From Silene latifolia (Eukaryota; Streptophyta; Magnoliopsida; Caryophyllales; Caryophyllaceae), in contig NC_133537.1 of assembly GCF_048544455.1 (NCBI RefSeq), positions 17,111,541-17,175,540 of the forward strand: 64,000 nucleotides of DNA. Direction: 5' to 3'. Positions 34,191-45,285 of this stretch are shown piece after piece. Each line of letters opens with the position of its first letter. Within the stretch, counting starts at the first letter, position 1. A program made the translations under genes and the position numbers. The notes beneath the pieces were generated by a model. It worked only from the letters and a program-made list of their open reading frames with translations, searched no databases and had not been told where the DNA came from.

Positions 34191-36060
34191 TCGAAGGACG
34201 TAGCAATCAGTTGCCAAATTGAAATTTTGGCCTTTGCTTTTTGCAGTTGCTTAAGGATCGAGTTTTCGGGAGCCTTGGGTTGAGTGTCCGCATCCGGGAC
34301 AACCTGGTCATTCGTTGTTGGAACGACTGTTGAATTGTTCGGGTTTTGGTAGGGGCATCCAGACCGGGTAAGATGACCGATCTCTTTTGCTTGTTTGCGC
34401 TTTCCCGGAACCATGTAGACATCCTCTGCGTCGTCTCTTCAGATACCGTTGACTTCGGGATCTCAAGGGTACTTTGGAGGGGTATTCCTCGGTGGATAGT
34501 TTTTATGAGGGAAGTTTTTGTGGGGGTAATTTTTGTGAGGTCGATTATTGTGGGGTTGATTATGGTGGGGTGCGTGCCAGAATGGTCGCGGGAGCAATCC
34601 TTCCTGGTGAGGGTAGTTTTGGGTGTTTGGAGGACCCTCCCTCGGGTGCGGTGTTGGTGTTGGTGTTAGTGGGTTGAAAATCAACCGGTGGTAAGCATCC
34701 TCAAGTCGGGTAATCCTTTCTGAGAGACTGGCTATGGCTTTCTCAACTTGTTAGAACATGGTGAGCATGGTTACGGCGCTGAATACAAATATCCCGTCCG
34801 GGGTATCCTTCTCCAAGGCATTTACCTCATCATCAATTGGCAAGATGAGGTGCGAGCAATCCAAGGTTGGCTCGTTGTCAGAGATAGCATGGATTACCAA
34901 GGGGTTTATTTTGTTGTTTGGTTTTGTTGGTGGGGGTAGAGGTAGCTCTCATTTCTCGATCGTATCTTGGATGATGTGTTTTAGTTTAAAGCAGGCTTCC
35001 GTGTCATAACCCTTTCCCTGGTGATACTGGCAATAGGCATTAGGATTCTAGAAACGGGTTTTTTTGCCTCGGACGGGTCCGGAGTAGGCCCAATCGGTTG
35101 TAGTTTCCCTTGGTCCATGAGTCTTCTTAGGGCACTGGCATAGGTTGATCCCAAGTTTGTGAATACCCTTTGAGGACGCTCAGTTTTTTCTGTGGTTGGT
35201 TCGAGGAGATTGACCTCATCAATTTTGTTTGTTTGACCATAGGGACGGGATCTGGTTGATGTAGATCCTTGATAGCCTCTACCAGTGGTTTTGGCCAGGA
35301 CGCCCTTACGGAATTCGTCTTCAATGCGGGTCCCGAGGATTTGTAGGTCCTGGAACGTTTTGATGTTTTGATATCTCAGCAGGTTGGCATAAACCGGGTG
35401 GAGGTTGTTGACAAATTTCTCTACCAGAGTTGATTCACTCGGCTTACTGACTAGTTGAGTGCTTACCCTCCTCGAACGGGTTAAGAATTCTTTGAACCCT
35501 TCTTTATCATTCTGAGTCAGGACCTAAAGAGTGCAGGTGTTAGCTTGGATTTCGACATTGTCGGCATACTGTTTGGCAAATTCAACGGCGACTTCGTCCT
35601 AGGTGGCAAAGTTCTTGGGGTCGAGGGAATAGTACCACCGGTTGGGAATCGGTTCTAGGGATGATGGAAAGATCCAGGTGAAGAGTTCTTGTTTGATCCA
35701 CTTGATGGCCGTGTAATCTTTCTAGGCCCGAATGTGGTTGAGTGGGTCCTCCACTCCCTTGAACTTAGGTACATCAGTCAGGGTAAAGTCGGGTAGTTGA
35801 TCCCCAACGGGTTTGAATCTTCGATTGTTCTCAAGGTGGATGTTGTTAAGTTGTTCCTCCAAAAGCTTGAGCCTTTTCTCAGTTTCAGTCAAAGGCGGAG
35901 TGTTGTGTTCTCCGATTTCCTTGTTTTCCAGGGTGTCGATACGGGTCTCGACACGGTCCAGGGTGACCTTAAGAGCGGTGAGTAGGCTGGCTAGTTGAGC
36001 AGTTGTAACATCTCTGTTGTCATTGTTGTTGTTGGATGAAGCTGAAACGGGGCCATGGCT
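34191..36060 (-). pseudogene. Tat element 1 gag
   Basis: This is the structural polyprotein. Read on the minus strand from about 36055, it has VTTAQLASLLTALKVTLDRVETRIDTLE (coiled-coil-like), LPDFTLTDVPKFKGVEDPLNHIRA and FPSSLEPIPNRWYYSLDP. It continues with STLVEKFVNNLHPVYANLLRYQ and a knuckle CQYHQGKGYDTEACFKLK near 34990-35045. A proline/histidine/asparagine-rich tail with short NYPHKNFPHK repeats lies at 34463-34684, and GHLTRSGCPYQ near 34345-34400 leads into the protease. Several in-frame stops and shifts are present. The same blocks occur in gag of the second Tat element at 58869-60071, so the two are relatives. Confidence 0.85.
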
Positions 36061-37443
36061 CTGAGGCAGAAAAATAGCTCACATTACATCTCAATCTGAC
36101 ACGGTTTAAAGACTAAACACAGACAACACAAAGGACGGAAAAACGTATCAGACTCAACAGGACGAGGGTGGCCATGTGTGGTGCCTCGGTGCTGACTCGA
36201 TTTATAAAGTGACGGTGTTGACCGAACTTTAACTCGCGTCCAACGTAATGGCGTGACGCCGTTGAACGAGTCTAAAGCTAAGACGACTCATAATTAAAGA
36301 CCCATAAGTACGCTTGCTTTGACTCGATAGACACGAGGCGGAATTGGAATGGTGGACTGAAGTTTTCGAAAATAGGGATTTTCAAAAAGATTCGCTTGTC
36401 GCTTGATGGACGGCTCCCGAAGAATAGGGCTCTTCGGAAGTCGGTCAGTTGAAGAGTTGTATTAAGTTTGTTTTCAAAAGACGGTTTGAGTTTGAGTTGG
36501 CGCGGAAAACAACGTATTGTTTCCAAAAACGGTTTTTTGAAATTCAAAATTGTATATTTTGAAAATCGAGCTTTGAAATGTTTGACCAGGTCTCGGGACG
36601 GTGTATGGTCCTCGAGATTTGAAAATGTTTTGAAAAAGGGGTGTGTGCCTTCCTCGGGTTTTGAAAGAGCCATTGTGTCGGCGCGAGACGAGTTAAAATC
36701 CGTGTCTTGGCGCGGCGATCATAACGGCGTAAAAAGGTGTTTTTGAAATGGTTGTAAAAAACCGGTTTTAAAAATCGTCATTGGGATGACCTAAAAAGGC
36801 GTGTTGAAATGGTTGTAGAAAACGGGGTTTGAAAATCGTTATTACGACGGCCTAGAAAGGCGTGTTGAAATGGTTGTAGAAAACCGAGTTTGAAAATCGT
36901 CATTACGACGGCCTAAAAAGGTGTGTTTTTGAAATGCAACGGTCGGCAAAAGACCGAGGTTTAGAATGGCCATTATAACGGCGCAAAAAGGTATTTTGAA
37001 AGTTTGAAATGACACGGAAGGACTTATGATCACATAACACATAAGCACTCGCAGTTTCATTATATTATGTATAGTGCTGACACGGGTTTTGGCTTAAAAG
37101 GGTGGGTTACACACCAAGCAATCGAACCCTGATTTTCGAGAGGGATACCGATCCAAACAAAATGTGTAAGGACGGTGCCCTAGCCTCGTGCACGAAGGAA
37201 ATGAAAGCTCTTTGACGAAACAGAAATGTGTAACGTCAACGGTATGTTTGACTCAATCGGGATTCGAAACGCGGGATGAGAAAACTCACGCCGACGAGAC
37301 GAGCCAATTGGTCGAAAAGGGTTACGTTGTGGGCCCGAACAAGGAACCTGACTATGACCATAATATCAATTAATGCATTTCAACCAAGTCCTCATTCGAG
37401 TCTCACCATCTAGGGATCACAAATACACAAGTGTCCTAGTTTT
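36061..37443 (-). other. Tat element 1 leader with tandem repeats
   Basis: This is the untranslated leader between primer site and gag. It contains an approximately 61-bp tandem repeat at 36718-36990 and no convincing gene. The frame at 36278-36673 (- strand) is open but has no recognisable domain. Confidence 0.6.
36718..36990. repeat. Tandem repeat, about 61 bp, in the Tat leader
   Basis: Four to five units have heads near 36718, 36776, 36837, 36898 and 36968, of the form CGTCATTACGACGGCCTAAAAAGG followed by TTGAAATGG-type sequence (shown in part). The middle two units are nearly identical. Confidence 0.75.
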
Positions 37444-37460
37444 CCCCAGCGGAGTCGCCA
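37444..37460 (-). promoter_or_regulatory. Primer binding site of Tat element 1 (tRNA-Arg)
   Basis: Reading on the minus strand, TGGCGACTCCGCTGGGG begins 3 nt inside the LTR boundary at 37463. It is complementary, with one mismatch, to the 3' end of a plant tRNA-Arg (CCCCAGTGGAGTCG plus CCA) as I recall it. Tat/Ogre elements typically use this tRNA. Confidence 0.8.
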
Positions 37461-37463
37461 ATC

Positions 37464-40441
37464 TGTAGACATCACCACCTGCAATGCCCAGCCGATCTGT
37501 GGGACATATCAGCGGTCTTTTTGAAAGCCACGCTCGGCGGCGTAAAAATGCTTTTGACCAGATCGTTTTAGATCGGTCGGTTTTGTCTCGCCAAGGGTAT
37601 CGAAACGATGTAAGAGATGTTCGGAGTCGCCACCAAGCATTTGTGGGATGGTTGGAACCTGTTCGAATCCACTTTATACCTAGGTCAACCAAGACAAAAA
37701 GCGGTGTTTGACATAGGTACTAAAGATAAGGAATCGTCTCTCTTTAGCATCCTATCTCTAGAATGACTCTCATACGCCCTGGATAAGGTCGTCCACTATC
37801 CAAAATTTCTGAATAAGAGGTGAAGGTACATATTGGGAAGCCCTTTAATCGGACACCCAATCTTGCCCGCGGTAGCGGCCTCTACTGATCGATCTTGGTT
37901 GGTTAAATGCACAAGTTTGAACCTAACATGTGAGCTTTCTATGTCGGTTGTTTAATCCAAGTATCAAGTATTTGATGTCGAGTTGGATTTAATGTTGATT
38001 TGCACGCAAGACGGAAATTAAACATCCATTTACCGAGCTAGGTTTATGGTGCATAACGTGATCTGTTTGTCTTTTTTTTTTGGGAAAGGTAAGCTTCTCA
38101 TTAAATAATTAAACCTTAGTCTTACTTCATTATGAAGCTGCCTGACTAAGCATTCAGGTCTAAACAGTAGCATATCCACCCTGCATTTGTTCCTGCACCA
38201 CCATATGTTCGTCATCAATGCTGCCATTACAACTGCTATCACTCGTTTCCTTGCCAAACTTCGAGATCTCCATTTCATCCACCAGTCACAACACTTCTCT
38301 GCAGGTAACTGGAAAGGACACCAACTGTGGACCAAAGCCCTGCATTTCCTACTGTATTCACACCTAAAAAATAGGTGCTCATGATCCTCCTCAACCAGTC
38401 CACACATGAAACAAAGATTACCATTAATAATCTGCATCTTCATGAGCCTATCGTGTGTGAGTAATCTCTCCTGAGCTATTAGCCACACACAAAATCTATG
38501 CCTGGGCACCATCCACCTCACTGTCATCAATGTTGCCCAGCTAACTTTCTCAATATCAGGTCGAAGAAACTTGTATCCCTGCTTAATGGTATACTGCCCT
38601 GTCATTTGTCCCACATTACCATAAAATAACTGATGAAAAATAGTCTTCACTTGACAAATTTTGCGCCAAGCCCAACTACTATTGATTGATCTGTTTGTCT
38701 TAGTAAGGCGTTCTGCAAATATAATGTAAAATGGGTAGATTTGTCATCTGATCCGTACTGTATTTGGGTTAACCGAAGTCGGGATCGTGCTAGACAAGTG
38801 CTGGAAAGAAACAGGGTCTGCATCAGGCGATGCAAACGGGCCTGTCCTGATTTGAAAATTGGAAAATAAGTGGCCTGTTTAGGCGCGGGTCAACAGACGA
38901 TTGAAGGACTTCTTATGACCATTAAAAAGGTTTGTAAAATTGATTGAAAAAGGGCGTTTGAACCCGTCTTGATTTGAAAGGGTCGTTTAGACCGCTTTTG
39001 TGTTGATATGAAGAACGAGACTTGAATAATCGTTATTGTGTTGACAATATTCAATGCCGGGTTCGGTTTTGCAAGCTTGACATTAATAGTTTTGAAAATG
39101 ATTATGAACTAATTGTTTTTAGTCCATTTGTTTGTAATTAGTCAATGTTTATCATCGTAATCGGGTTAAAATCCGACATGGTATGTAGAACCAAGGATGA
39201 ATTTGCATTTATGACTAATGCATTTGTTTTGAAAATATAAAGAAATGAAATAAAAGGTTTTAAAATACCTTTTAAAATGTTATTAACCAAATATTATCAC
39301 CGAAACACGGATTAAACCGTCATGGGAACCAAGGGTGAAAAATATTTCATGGTTAAAAGTTTGTCATAAAAATGATTTGAAATATTTGAAATGATAAAAA
39401 CCGATTACAAATAAGAAATGAAAATAAAGGGGAAGAAGAGACCAAACACGGTTGGATTAAGGCTTGAGAGGGGCTTTAGGCGCGAGCCTGTCTGCTATAC
39501 AAGCAGCCCCTGTCTCTGCCAAAAATGCGGTTTTGGCTCATTTATCCCATATTTGGACCATGTTATGCATGTTTTAGCATGTTATAGTCATGAAACAAAT
39601 GAAAAACATGATAGAAGAGGATTTTTACACCCTCATACTTACATGCTAGGCTTGAGACGAGAAATCGACGAAAGTTTATCAACTTGTTTCGTCGGAAAAC
39701 TCGGTTTGAAAACCGTTTTAGCAATGTAAAAAGAGTGTTTTAAGTTTAGTGATGGTGTAGTTGGTCGAGATGGTCGGCCAAGTGATTTAATGCACGATGA
39801 CGGTACCAAACAATGTGTAAGGCTTGTGTTTTCGATCGGTAGGTCGGAAACACGTGTCGGTTTGTGACTTGAGAAGTTGAGTCTAGAATTTTAAGAGAGA
39901 AATGAGGGGACGGACACTCGCGTAAGGTGTTATGGTGTGTGAAGATGGGTATTTATAGAGAAATGGGTGGTTGTGTGCGTTTTGAGCGACGTGGCCGCAT
40001 AGGCTGCTCGAAGAGGCGCGAGCCATTTAGCGGGTCTTCGAGGTGTCTTGTCACTATCACGCAATTGAAATCATGATTTGTTCTATCCTATATTTTGGAT
40101 GACATGATTTGTACTTTACCATGAAGCATTCCGGGAAATACTTAACATGGAAGTCTTGAAAAGTTTTGTATTTTGTGTTTGACTCGGTTTGACTCGTTGT
40201 TGGAGTCGGAATTTGATTTTTTTAGTCGGTTTTTGGTCCGGTGTCGGTTTTGACTCTAGTTAGTGTCATTGTGACCCCGTCATCATTCATTAAACACTCC
40301 AGGTACTTTTGAAATATTTTGTTTTCGAAATCGTTTTAAGTTTTCCGACGTATAGTTGTACACACTGCGATTCCTAAGCATGTTGTTGTCCGATAATCAT
40401 CGGGTGTTTGTTGGAGACTCGACATATACTGGGTATCTATA
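37464..40441 (-). repeat. Tat element 1, 5' LTR (interrupted)
   Basis: This is the partner of 14198-22429. It starts TGTAGACATC on the plus strand and ends GGGTATCTATA. It is about 2.35 kb after removing the LINE insertion at about 38074-38701. The TATA-like box TATAAATA is on the minus strand at 39950-39957, equivalent to that in the other LTR. Confidence 0.88.
38059..38701 (-). mobile_element. 5'-truncated L1-type LINE with target-site duplication
   Basis: Inserted in the Tat LTR, it is flanked by the 15-bp direct repeat TGATCTGTTTGTCTT (38059-38073 and 38687-38701). A T run at 38072-38081 marks the poly(A) tail of a minus-strand insertion. The minus-strand frame to about 38080 ends an ORF2-like protein with the zinc-binding reverse-transcriptase C-terminal domain: MVPRHRFCVWLIAQERLLTHDR, then CFMCGLVEEDHEHLFFRC. 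Only the last 0.6 kb of the element is present, as usual for truncated LINEs. The uninterrupted site is visible in the other Tat LTR near 14836-14850. Confidence 0.88.
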
Positions 40442-40446
40442 CATGG
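40442..40446. repeat. Target-site duplication of Tat element 1, right (CATGG)
   Basis: This directly follows the LTR end at 40441 and pairs with CACGG at 14193-14197 with one transition. The LTR terminus here reads TCTATA rather than TCTACA, also a C-to-T change. Confidence 0.65.
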
Positions 40447-40618
40447 TCAGCAAGTTAGAACAGGCTACTGCTGGCTAAATGTCAATTGGCCTGTCACGAT
40501 AATAGCACACCGCCTCCCCTAGCACGCAAATTTGAGACGGGTCTACCCATACACGCCAACACTGGTTATGATACTTACTACAAACCATTTAACGCTCAAC
40601 ACTGATTATTACTTACAG

Positions 40619-41274
40619 TGCGACAAAATGACATTTGGGAGAATTCAGACTTAAAGAGTGAACCATTCACAATCGAAGTGTCACCAAAAACGGAGCTCTC
40701 AAGAAACAATATTTTACAGTGGCCCCTCCGTAAGGTGATGACTGGCCCAGGACGCGCTGTAGCCACTCCTGAATTGCCACAGGTTTCACCACAAGCACCT
40801 GAAACTGTGCAAGAAACTTCTGCTGATCCTACAAGTCAGGTTGTCCCAGTTGCTAGGCGTCTGAACTTTGAAGCCACCCTGGAGTGCCCAAACAACCTAA
40901 CACTGGTTGAAGTTGCAGTTAGTGTCGATCATCCATCACTTTGAAAGCTACTTGTCTCAATGACCGCGGCTCCTGGGGCAATACAAGCACACAACATTAC
41001 TGCTGAAACGCCAACGGGACTGGGCCCCACTGTTGTGTCTATGCCAACACAGCCAGACGTCGTAACTGCACGCAACGCCTACGACAAAATTCCCCCAACA
41101 GTTCCTGTTGTGCCAGCCACACCTCTGCTAAAAACACCCAAAGCCGTAAAAATAGCTGTCTGCACCCCAGAAACCCCTTCTCAGGGGACTCCAAAATGCA
41201 CCACTGCAAAGCAAGCTGCTGGTTCGCCTTCGAAGAAAAAGAAGGCTGCTACCGGCTTTGCTGCAGGCTATTAA
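40619..41274 (+). pseudogene. Helitron RPA-a, last exon
   Basis: The gene resumes after the Tat insertion at an acceptor TTACAG just before 40619. The frame has FTIEVSPKTELSRNNILQWPLRKV, the C-terminal block of Helitron RPA proteins. It then has a long proline-, threonine- and alanine-rich tail ending in SPSKKKKAATGF, which looks like a nuclear localisation signal. A TGA at 40942-40944 interrupts the tail, after which the same frame continues to TAA at 41272. With 11924-14102 this gives a gene whose last intron is about 26.5 kb long because of the retrotransposon. Confidence 0.8.
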
Positions 41275-42472
41275 CATCAACACCCTCAGAACAACCACTG
41301 TCTTTGTAAATATTATCTATGTCTACTTTCCCTGCAGAAGCAAACTGGGCAACGCACTTCCTAACCACCTCTGATAAATGATGTGGTCATATAATGGCTA
41401 TAGGGCATATCCAGTATTTTGGGAACACTTATGCAGTACCAGCCACGTGTTCCATCCAAAAGCATTGTATGTCTGCTTTTGGATCTGGTTAAATTGGAAA
41501 AAAAATCGATATGATCTTTTGGGTTCTATTAAGAATATTGTAATCAAGGGAAGGTTGGTACTATAACTTGGACAAGTCTCAGCCTTTAAGTACTCTATCA
41601 ATGCTTTTTAATTATTCCAGCCGTCTATCTTCAATGTAGTATCCCTAAATTGTCAATACCTCCATGTACAAGCTAATTAATTTAGAGGCATAGGCGACAC
41701 CCATCTACTATTGGTAACCCCTATAATGCTTTTTCACTACCTTAGGATTACTTTCACAGTGCCTAACTTAGCATTCTGCCGCACATTCAGGCTTATGTTT
41801 GATAGCATGCCACAGTAAGTTCAACTTGTGAACTTAATCAGGCTTACGCTAGGGTAAAGGCACTTTGGTATACATTTATGCATCCACCGGGCAACCAACG
41901 AGTATACCTATGCGTTGTTTCATAACACCAAACAACGAATCAAAACAAAGAAAATCAGAACCACAGCGCTGAAAAACTAGCTGCACAACCACGTAATAAC
42001 ATTTTAAACCAACCAGCAGCCAACCGTAAGATTTAGAACTAACTACATATAGTTACTTTGCGACACAAGCCCCTAAAATAAGCAAATTATGTGCAATGCT
42101 CATAAAGGTAAAACCCCCCAAAAACAAATCCAGGGGAACCTGATTAGACCTTATAGCTCATCCCTACCTACATCCTATATTATATAGCAGCAAATATCTT
42201 TGTAGGATTTCACAAGATTGACCCAGTCCTATTTTAGACAATGATGTTATGAGGCATTATAGATGTGTGCCAAATGTACTTATTCCATAAATTATTATAT
42301 TAGTTGTCTTAGTTTACTAACATATTTTTTTTCACGCATATATGCATCATTTCTAAACCTGGAAAACATATTCCTTACAAGATTAACAAAGGAGCCCAGA
42401 TCACTTTTTACAATTCGCCCTAGAGCCACCAGTATCTTCCGCCAACTTGTTCCAGTACGCCCCATATAAACT

Positions 42473-42511
<39 letters not shown>

Positions 42512-42660
42512 GATGGTTATTTAGGTTCGACAAAATCAATGTCCTTGTACATACCTAAATGATTGACTTAATATAACTATAATTGCTTACAGTTCGTCTC
42601 TATATATTCATGTATAATTGTGGTGCACACTTAGTCATGTTATTGAGGTGCTTTACATGT
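41275..42660. other. Spacer between the two RPA genes
   Basis: The stretch is AT-rich with no supported coding region. It includes a run of 36 T at 42474-42509. The minus-strand frame 41398-41601 is a chance opening. Confidence 0.5.
42474..42509. repeat. Poly(T) tract, 36 nt
   Basis: This is an uninterrupted T run. No duplicated flanks or retroposed gene were recognised next to it. Confidence 0.9.
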
Positions 42661-44139
42661 GGCCTAAGGTTGCAGGTCACCATGAGACCCCTGAGGAAGC
42701 ACCTAAGGGAAATTTCATGACCAACTTCCTTACTCTATTAAAGCAAAGGTCATACAAGACGAGTGTGCATTCTGCAACAAAGAGGCAAGGCCTGGATTAC
42801 CAGACAATCACGTTTCAAGATGAAGAGGTACCTCTTCAACCATTCAGCTCTGTGTTTCAGACTATTTGGCTTTCTTAAAATAGTTTACCTAATGGCACTT
42901 CAGTGGATTGTAGATTGAATGGACTGGACTGATATATTGGACATTACATCAAATAGCATTATGTAACGAGAGTTCCCATTAACTAAACACACTGCACCAA
43001 ATAACATGTTGTCTGTACTATAAATCCGCAAATACCGACATCCCTAGTAATCGCATAGTGCCTAACCAAACTGTGGTCATTATTAGAAATATTGGTCAGT
43101 TATCTATTCGGCATGCACCACCATTTCACGCTTGTAACACGGTGAAATATTATCCTAAATACGAAAAACCGCATTCCAAACATTTTTGGCATATATACAT
43201 GCTCTAATATGTTATATAATTTTGCATATTTATTAGAAACAAGTTAGGTGACTAATTACCATAGATGTACCTAAACATTGGATGCATCCTGCATTTTTTT
43301 CCTTCAAGTCTTGGCTTTTCGTGTTGCGGTTACTCGATCCAAACCGATTTGTATTTGCTTTTGTCTTAAGGTTTGCATCTCTGCCATTGGAGAACACATT
43401 ACATGTGTTAAACACCTATAGAATAGAAACGTAAGGTGCCTTAGTCTTCGTTTCCTGCCACAGGGAACTAGAATGGAAACTATTTTGTTCAATGAATCAC
43501 TTGAAATGTTTGAAGACATAATCGAAGACAACATGGTATACAGCATTTCAAATGCTCAAGTTAAGGTTGTGCCAGGACAATTGATACCAGACACGGCTGG
43601 TCGGCTGTATGAAATTGAATTCAACATTAACACTATTATCCATCCCGTGACTGGCGTAGAAGCTCCGGAATCGTCTAAATACATCCTGATTGTTTCTATC
43701 CCTAGGACAGTCTTACTTGACGATCGCTATGGTAAGAAGCAACAAGATAATTCAATATTTAAATTTAAATTTGTTAAACACAGGAGAAAAACAATCGAAG
43801 ACGCCACAAGAAAATAAATCACATCTACATTTTTTAAGTTTCTAATTAACTGTTTGTTCATCTTTAGATGTATTAGGTGTGGTTATATATGTTGATAAGT
43901 GCTACCAATTTTCTGGTTACAATGGTCATGCCTTAGATGCGCGTGAAGTCGTCATTATTGATCACAGGTCAGCTGAGGCCCAAGCACATATTACTTCAGC
44001 TTTTAAGCTTAGTAAACGGCAACCTATATCCAAAAAGATATTCTAACTGCCCTTTTCCCATGTAGCCATGCCCAGGTGTTTCTAAAAAAGCTTCTCGATT
44101 TTTCCCCAAAAATCAACGAGTTGATCATATCCTTCTATG

Positions 44140-44275
44140 AACCGTACGAGCACGTCCTCTGGCAGTTTCTGCATTTTCTGGTCAGCTCCTTGGCGTCCTT
44201 CTTCATGGTGGGCCAGTAGTATCCGGCTCTTAGTGCTTTGTGGGCCAGATTTCTGCTCTCTGGGTCCCTACCGAC
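44140..44275 (-). pseudogene. Fragment of a Ty3/Gypsy integrase zinc region
   Basis: The minus strand reads HKALRAGYYWPTMKKDAKEL followed by CRNCQ, the second half of the HHCC zinc-binding region of plant Ty3/Gypsy integrases. Only about 45 residues are recognisable. It replaces the sequence where the RPA-b second OB fold should be. It differs in residues from the integrases of the two complete Tat elements here. No duplicated flanks were found, so it may have arrived by filler DNA during break repair. Confidence 0.7.
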
Positions 44276-45280
44276 GCTGGGGTGGGATCCTCTTTCCTAT
44301 GCCATATCCCCGCCGGACAGTAACAACATGGTCGGGCTTGGCTACTACAGATTGTGTAGTATTGAGTTCCACTGCAGCATCTTTCCCAGTTGTTGGCTAT
44401 ACAGCTCTGAGGCCATGTTACAGAAAAGGTATTTCTCTAATCGCTGAGATACGTTAATAGTCCAACTAACGACAATGTGCAATACTTAACACACATAATT
44501 GTTTAACATGTAGGTTTCTCACTTTCAACAACACAATCAACGTTCATCGTCATGGATCCAGGAGGGGAAAAGTCTGATTTGTTGTGGGCCTGGTAAGGAC
44601 TTGTCTACGACTAAATATTCGCTTTTCACAAATGTCCCCACCCTAAATAGGACTGTTACAGGGCCAGGGATAACAGAACCCTGCTTGCCGTAAAGAGTCA
44701 TCAAGTCTTCGAGGCGCGTCTTCCACAAACCAGCCGAACCATCACTACAATTGAACAACTCCTTGAAAAAACGGTGCGCACCCTGTACATTATGCTTTAC
44801 TATCTCACTATTCTTGTTTTACAAGCCTGCTTAACAAAAACAGTCGGTCATAGCTACGGACGACAACAATATTTTTTAAAAAGGAAAACAAATAATACAC
44901 TGAAAATAATCCATACTCTGCACAGCGGCTGATGTTTGCCTGCCAATTTTTGCCAACAATCATTTACACTTTTTCTAAGCAGAGTGGAACATGACAACCA
45001 ATGTTTGCCTCACAGTCTAACAACACTTTACAAGAAGAACGCCATTTGCTACATGTGAAGCTGAATGAGTTCAGCAGCAAAGACGTTCACTTATACCTTG
45101 GTTGTAGTAGCTGCGGCACTGGCAACTTTGAAAAAGTCGGTGTTGCATATACATGTCTTCATGCCTAAAAGAAAGCGTTAATGCCACTCCACAGTAAGCA
45201 AACCTAACGCTTTATAGCGCTGCTACAACAGCTAATCTTTTGATCCGTGAAACGTTATGTATGCACAGGATTGCCATTAC

Positions 45281-45285
45281 GGTTG
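45281..45285. repeat. Target-site duplication GGTTG, left copy
   Basis: It is identical to 54432-54436 and flanks the copia element directly. Confidence 0.92.

Larger units (their letters stand above)
14198..40441 (-). mobile_element. Ty3/Gypsy Tat-lineage (Ogre/Retand-like) retrotransposon 1 with nested insertions
   Basis: This is a 26.2-kb insertion in an RPA-a intron, about 19.8 kb without its nested guests. LTRs are at 14198-22429 (holding an Athila-like element) and 37464-40441 (holding a LINE fragment). In the coding direction they begin TGTAGATACC and end TCTACA. The coding strand is minus: gag at about 34.2-36.1 kb, then protease, reverse transcriptase, RNase H plus a second RNase H, and integrase ending at 29.24 kb. 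The primer site at 37444-37460 matches a tRNA-Arg 3' end. Dual RNase H, tRNA-Arg priming and a long (about 6.8 kb) region between integrase and 3' LTR with an antisense ORF are Tat-lineage hallmarks. All ORFs carry stops or shifts, so the copy is dead. Confidence in class is high; Ogre versus Retand subgroup is not resolved. Confidence 0.92.
42717..45285 (+). pseudogene. Helitron RPA70-like gene RPA-b, 5' exons
   Basis: This is a second RPA large-subunit homologue. Exons inferred from splice borders are: 42717-42827 (ATG 42717; TKRQGLDYQTITFQDEE); 43464-43731 (METILFNESLEMFEDIIEDN, MVYSISNAQVKV); 43868-43967 (DVLGVVIYVDKCYQFSG, VVIIDHR); about 44066-44130; a later piece ending 44428 (FPVVGYTALRPCYRK); 44514-44592 (GFSLSTTQSTFIVMDPGGEK); 45016-45165 (HLLHVKLNEFSSKDVHLYLG, CSSCGTGNFEKVGVAYTC); and the first 17 bp of the next exon from 45269, where the copia element interrupts it. 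A gypsy integrase fragment lies inside at about 44140-44275. The order of OB folds and cysteine finger matches RPA1. It differs from RPA-a throughout, so it is a diverged paralogue. Confidence 0.8.

Noticed and set aside
14198..40441. Endogenous pararetrovirus (caulimovirid) instead of a Ty3/Gypsy element
   Set aside because: Paired LTRs, TSD, integrase and a tRNA-Arg primer site identify an LTR retrotransposon. No movement protein was seen.
42474..42509. Poly(T) tract as the tail of a retroposed gene
   Set aside because: No flanking duplication or recognisable retroposed sequence was found on either side.
44537..44758. Minus-strand ORF of 73 residues in RPA-b
   Set aside because: It overlaps the plus-strand RPA exon 44514-44592 and the following intron. 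No family was recognised.
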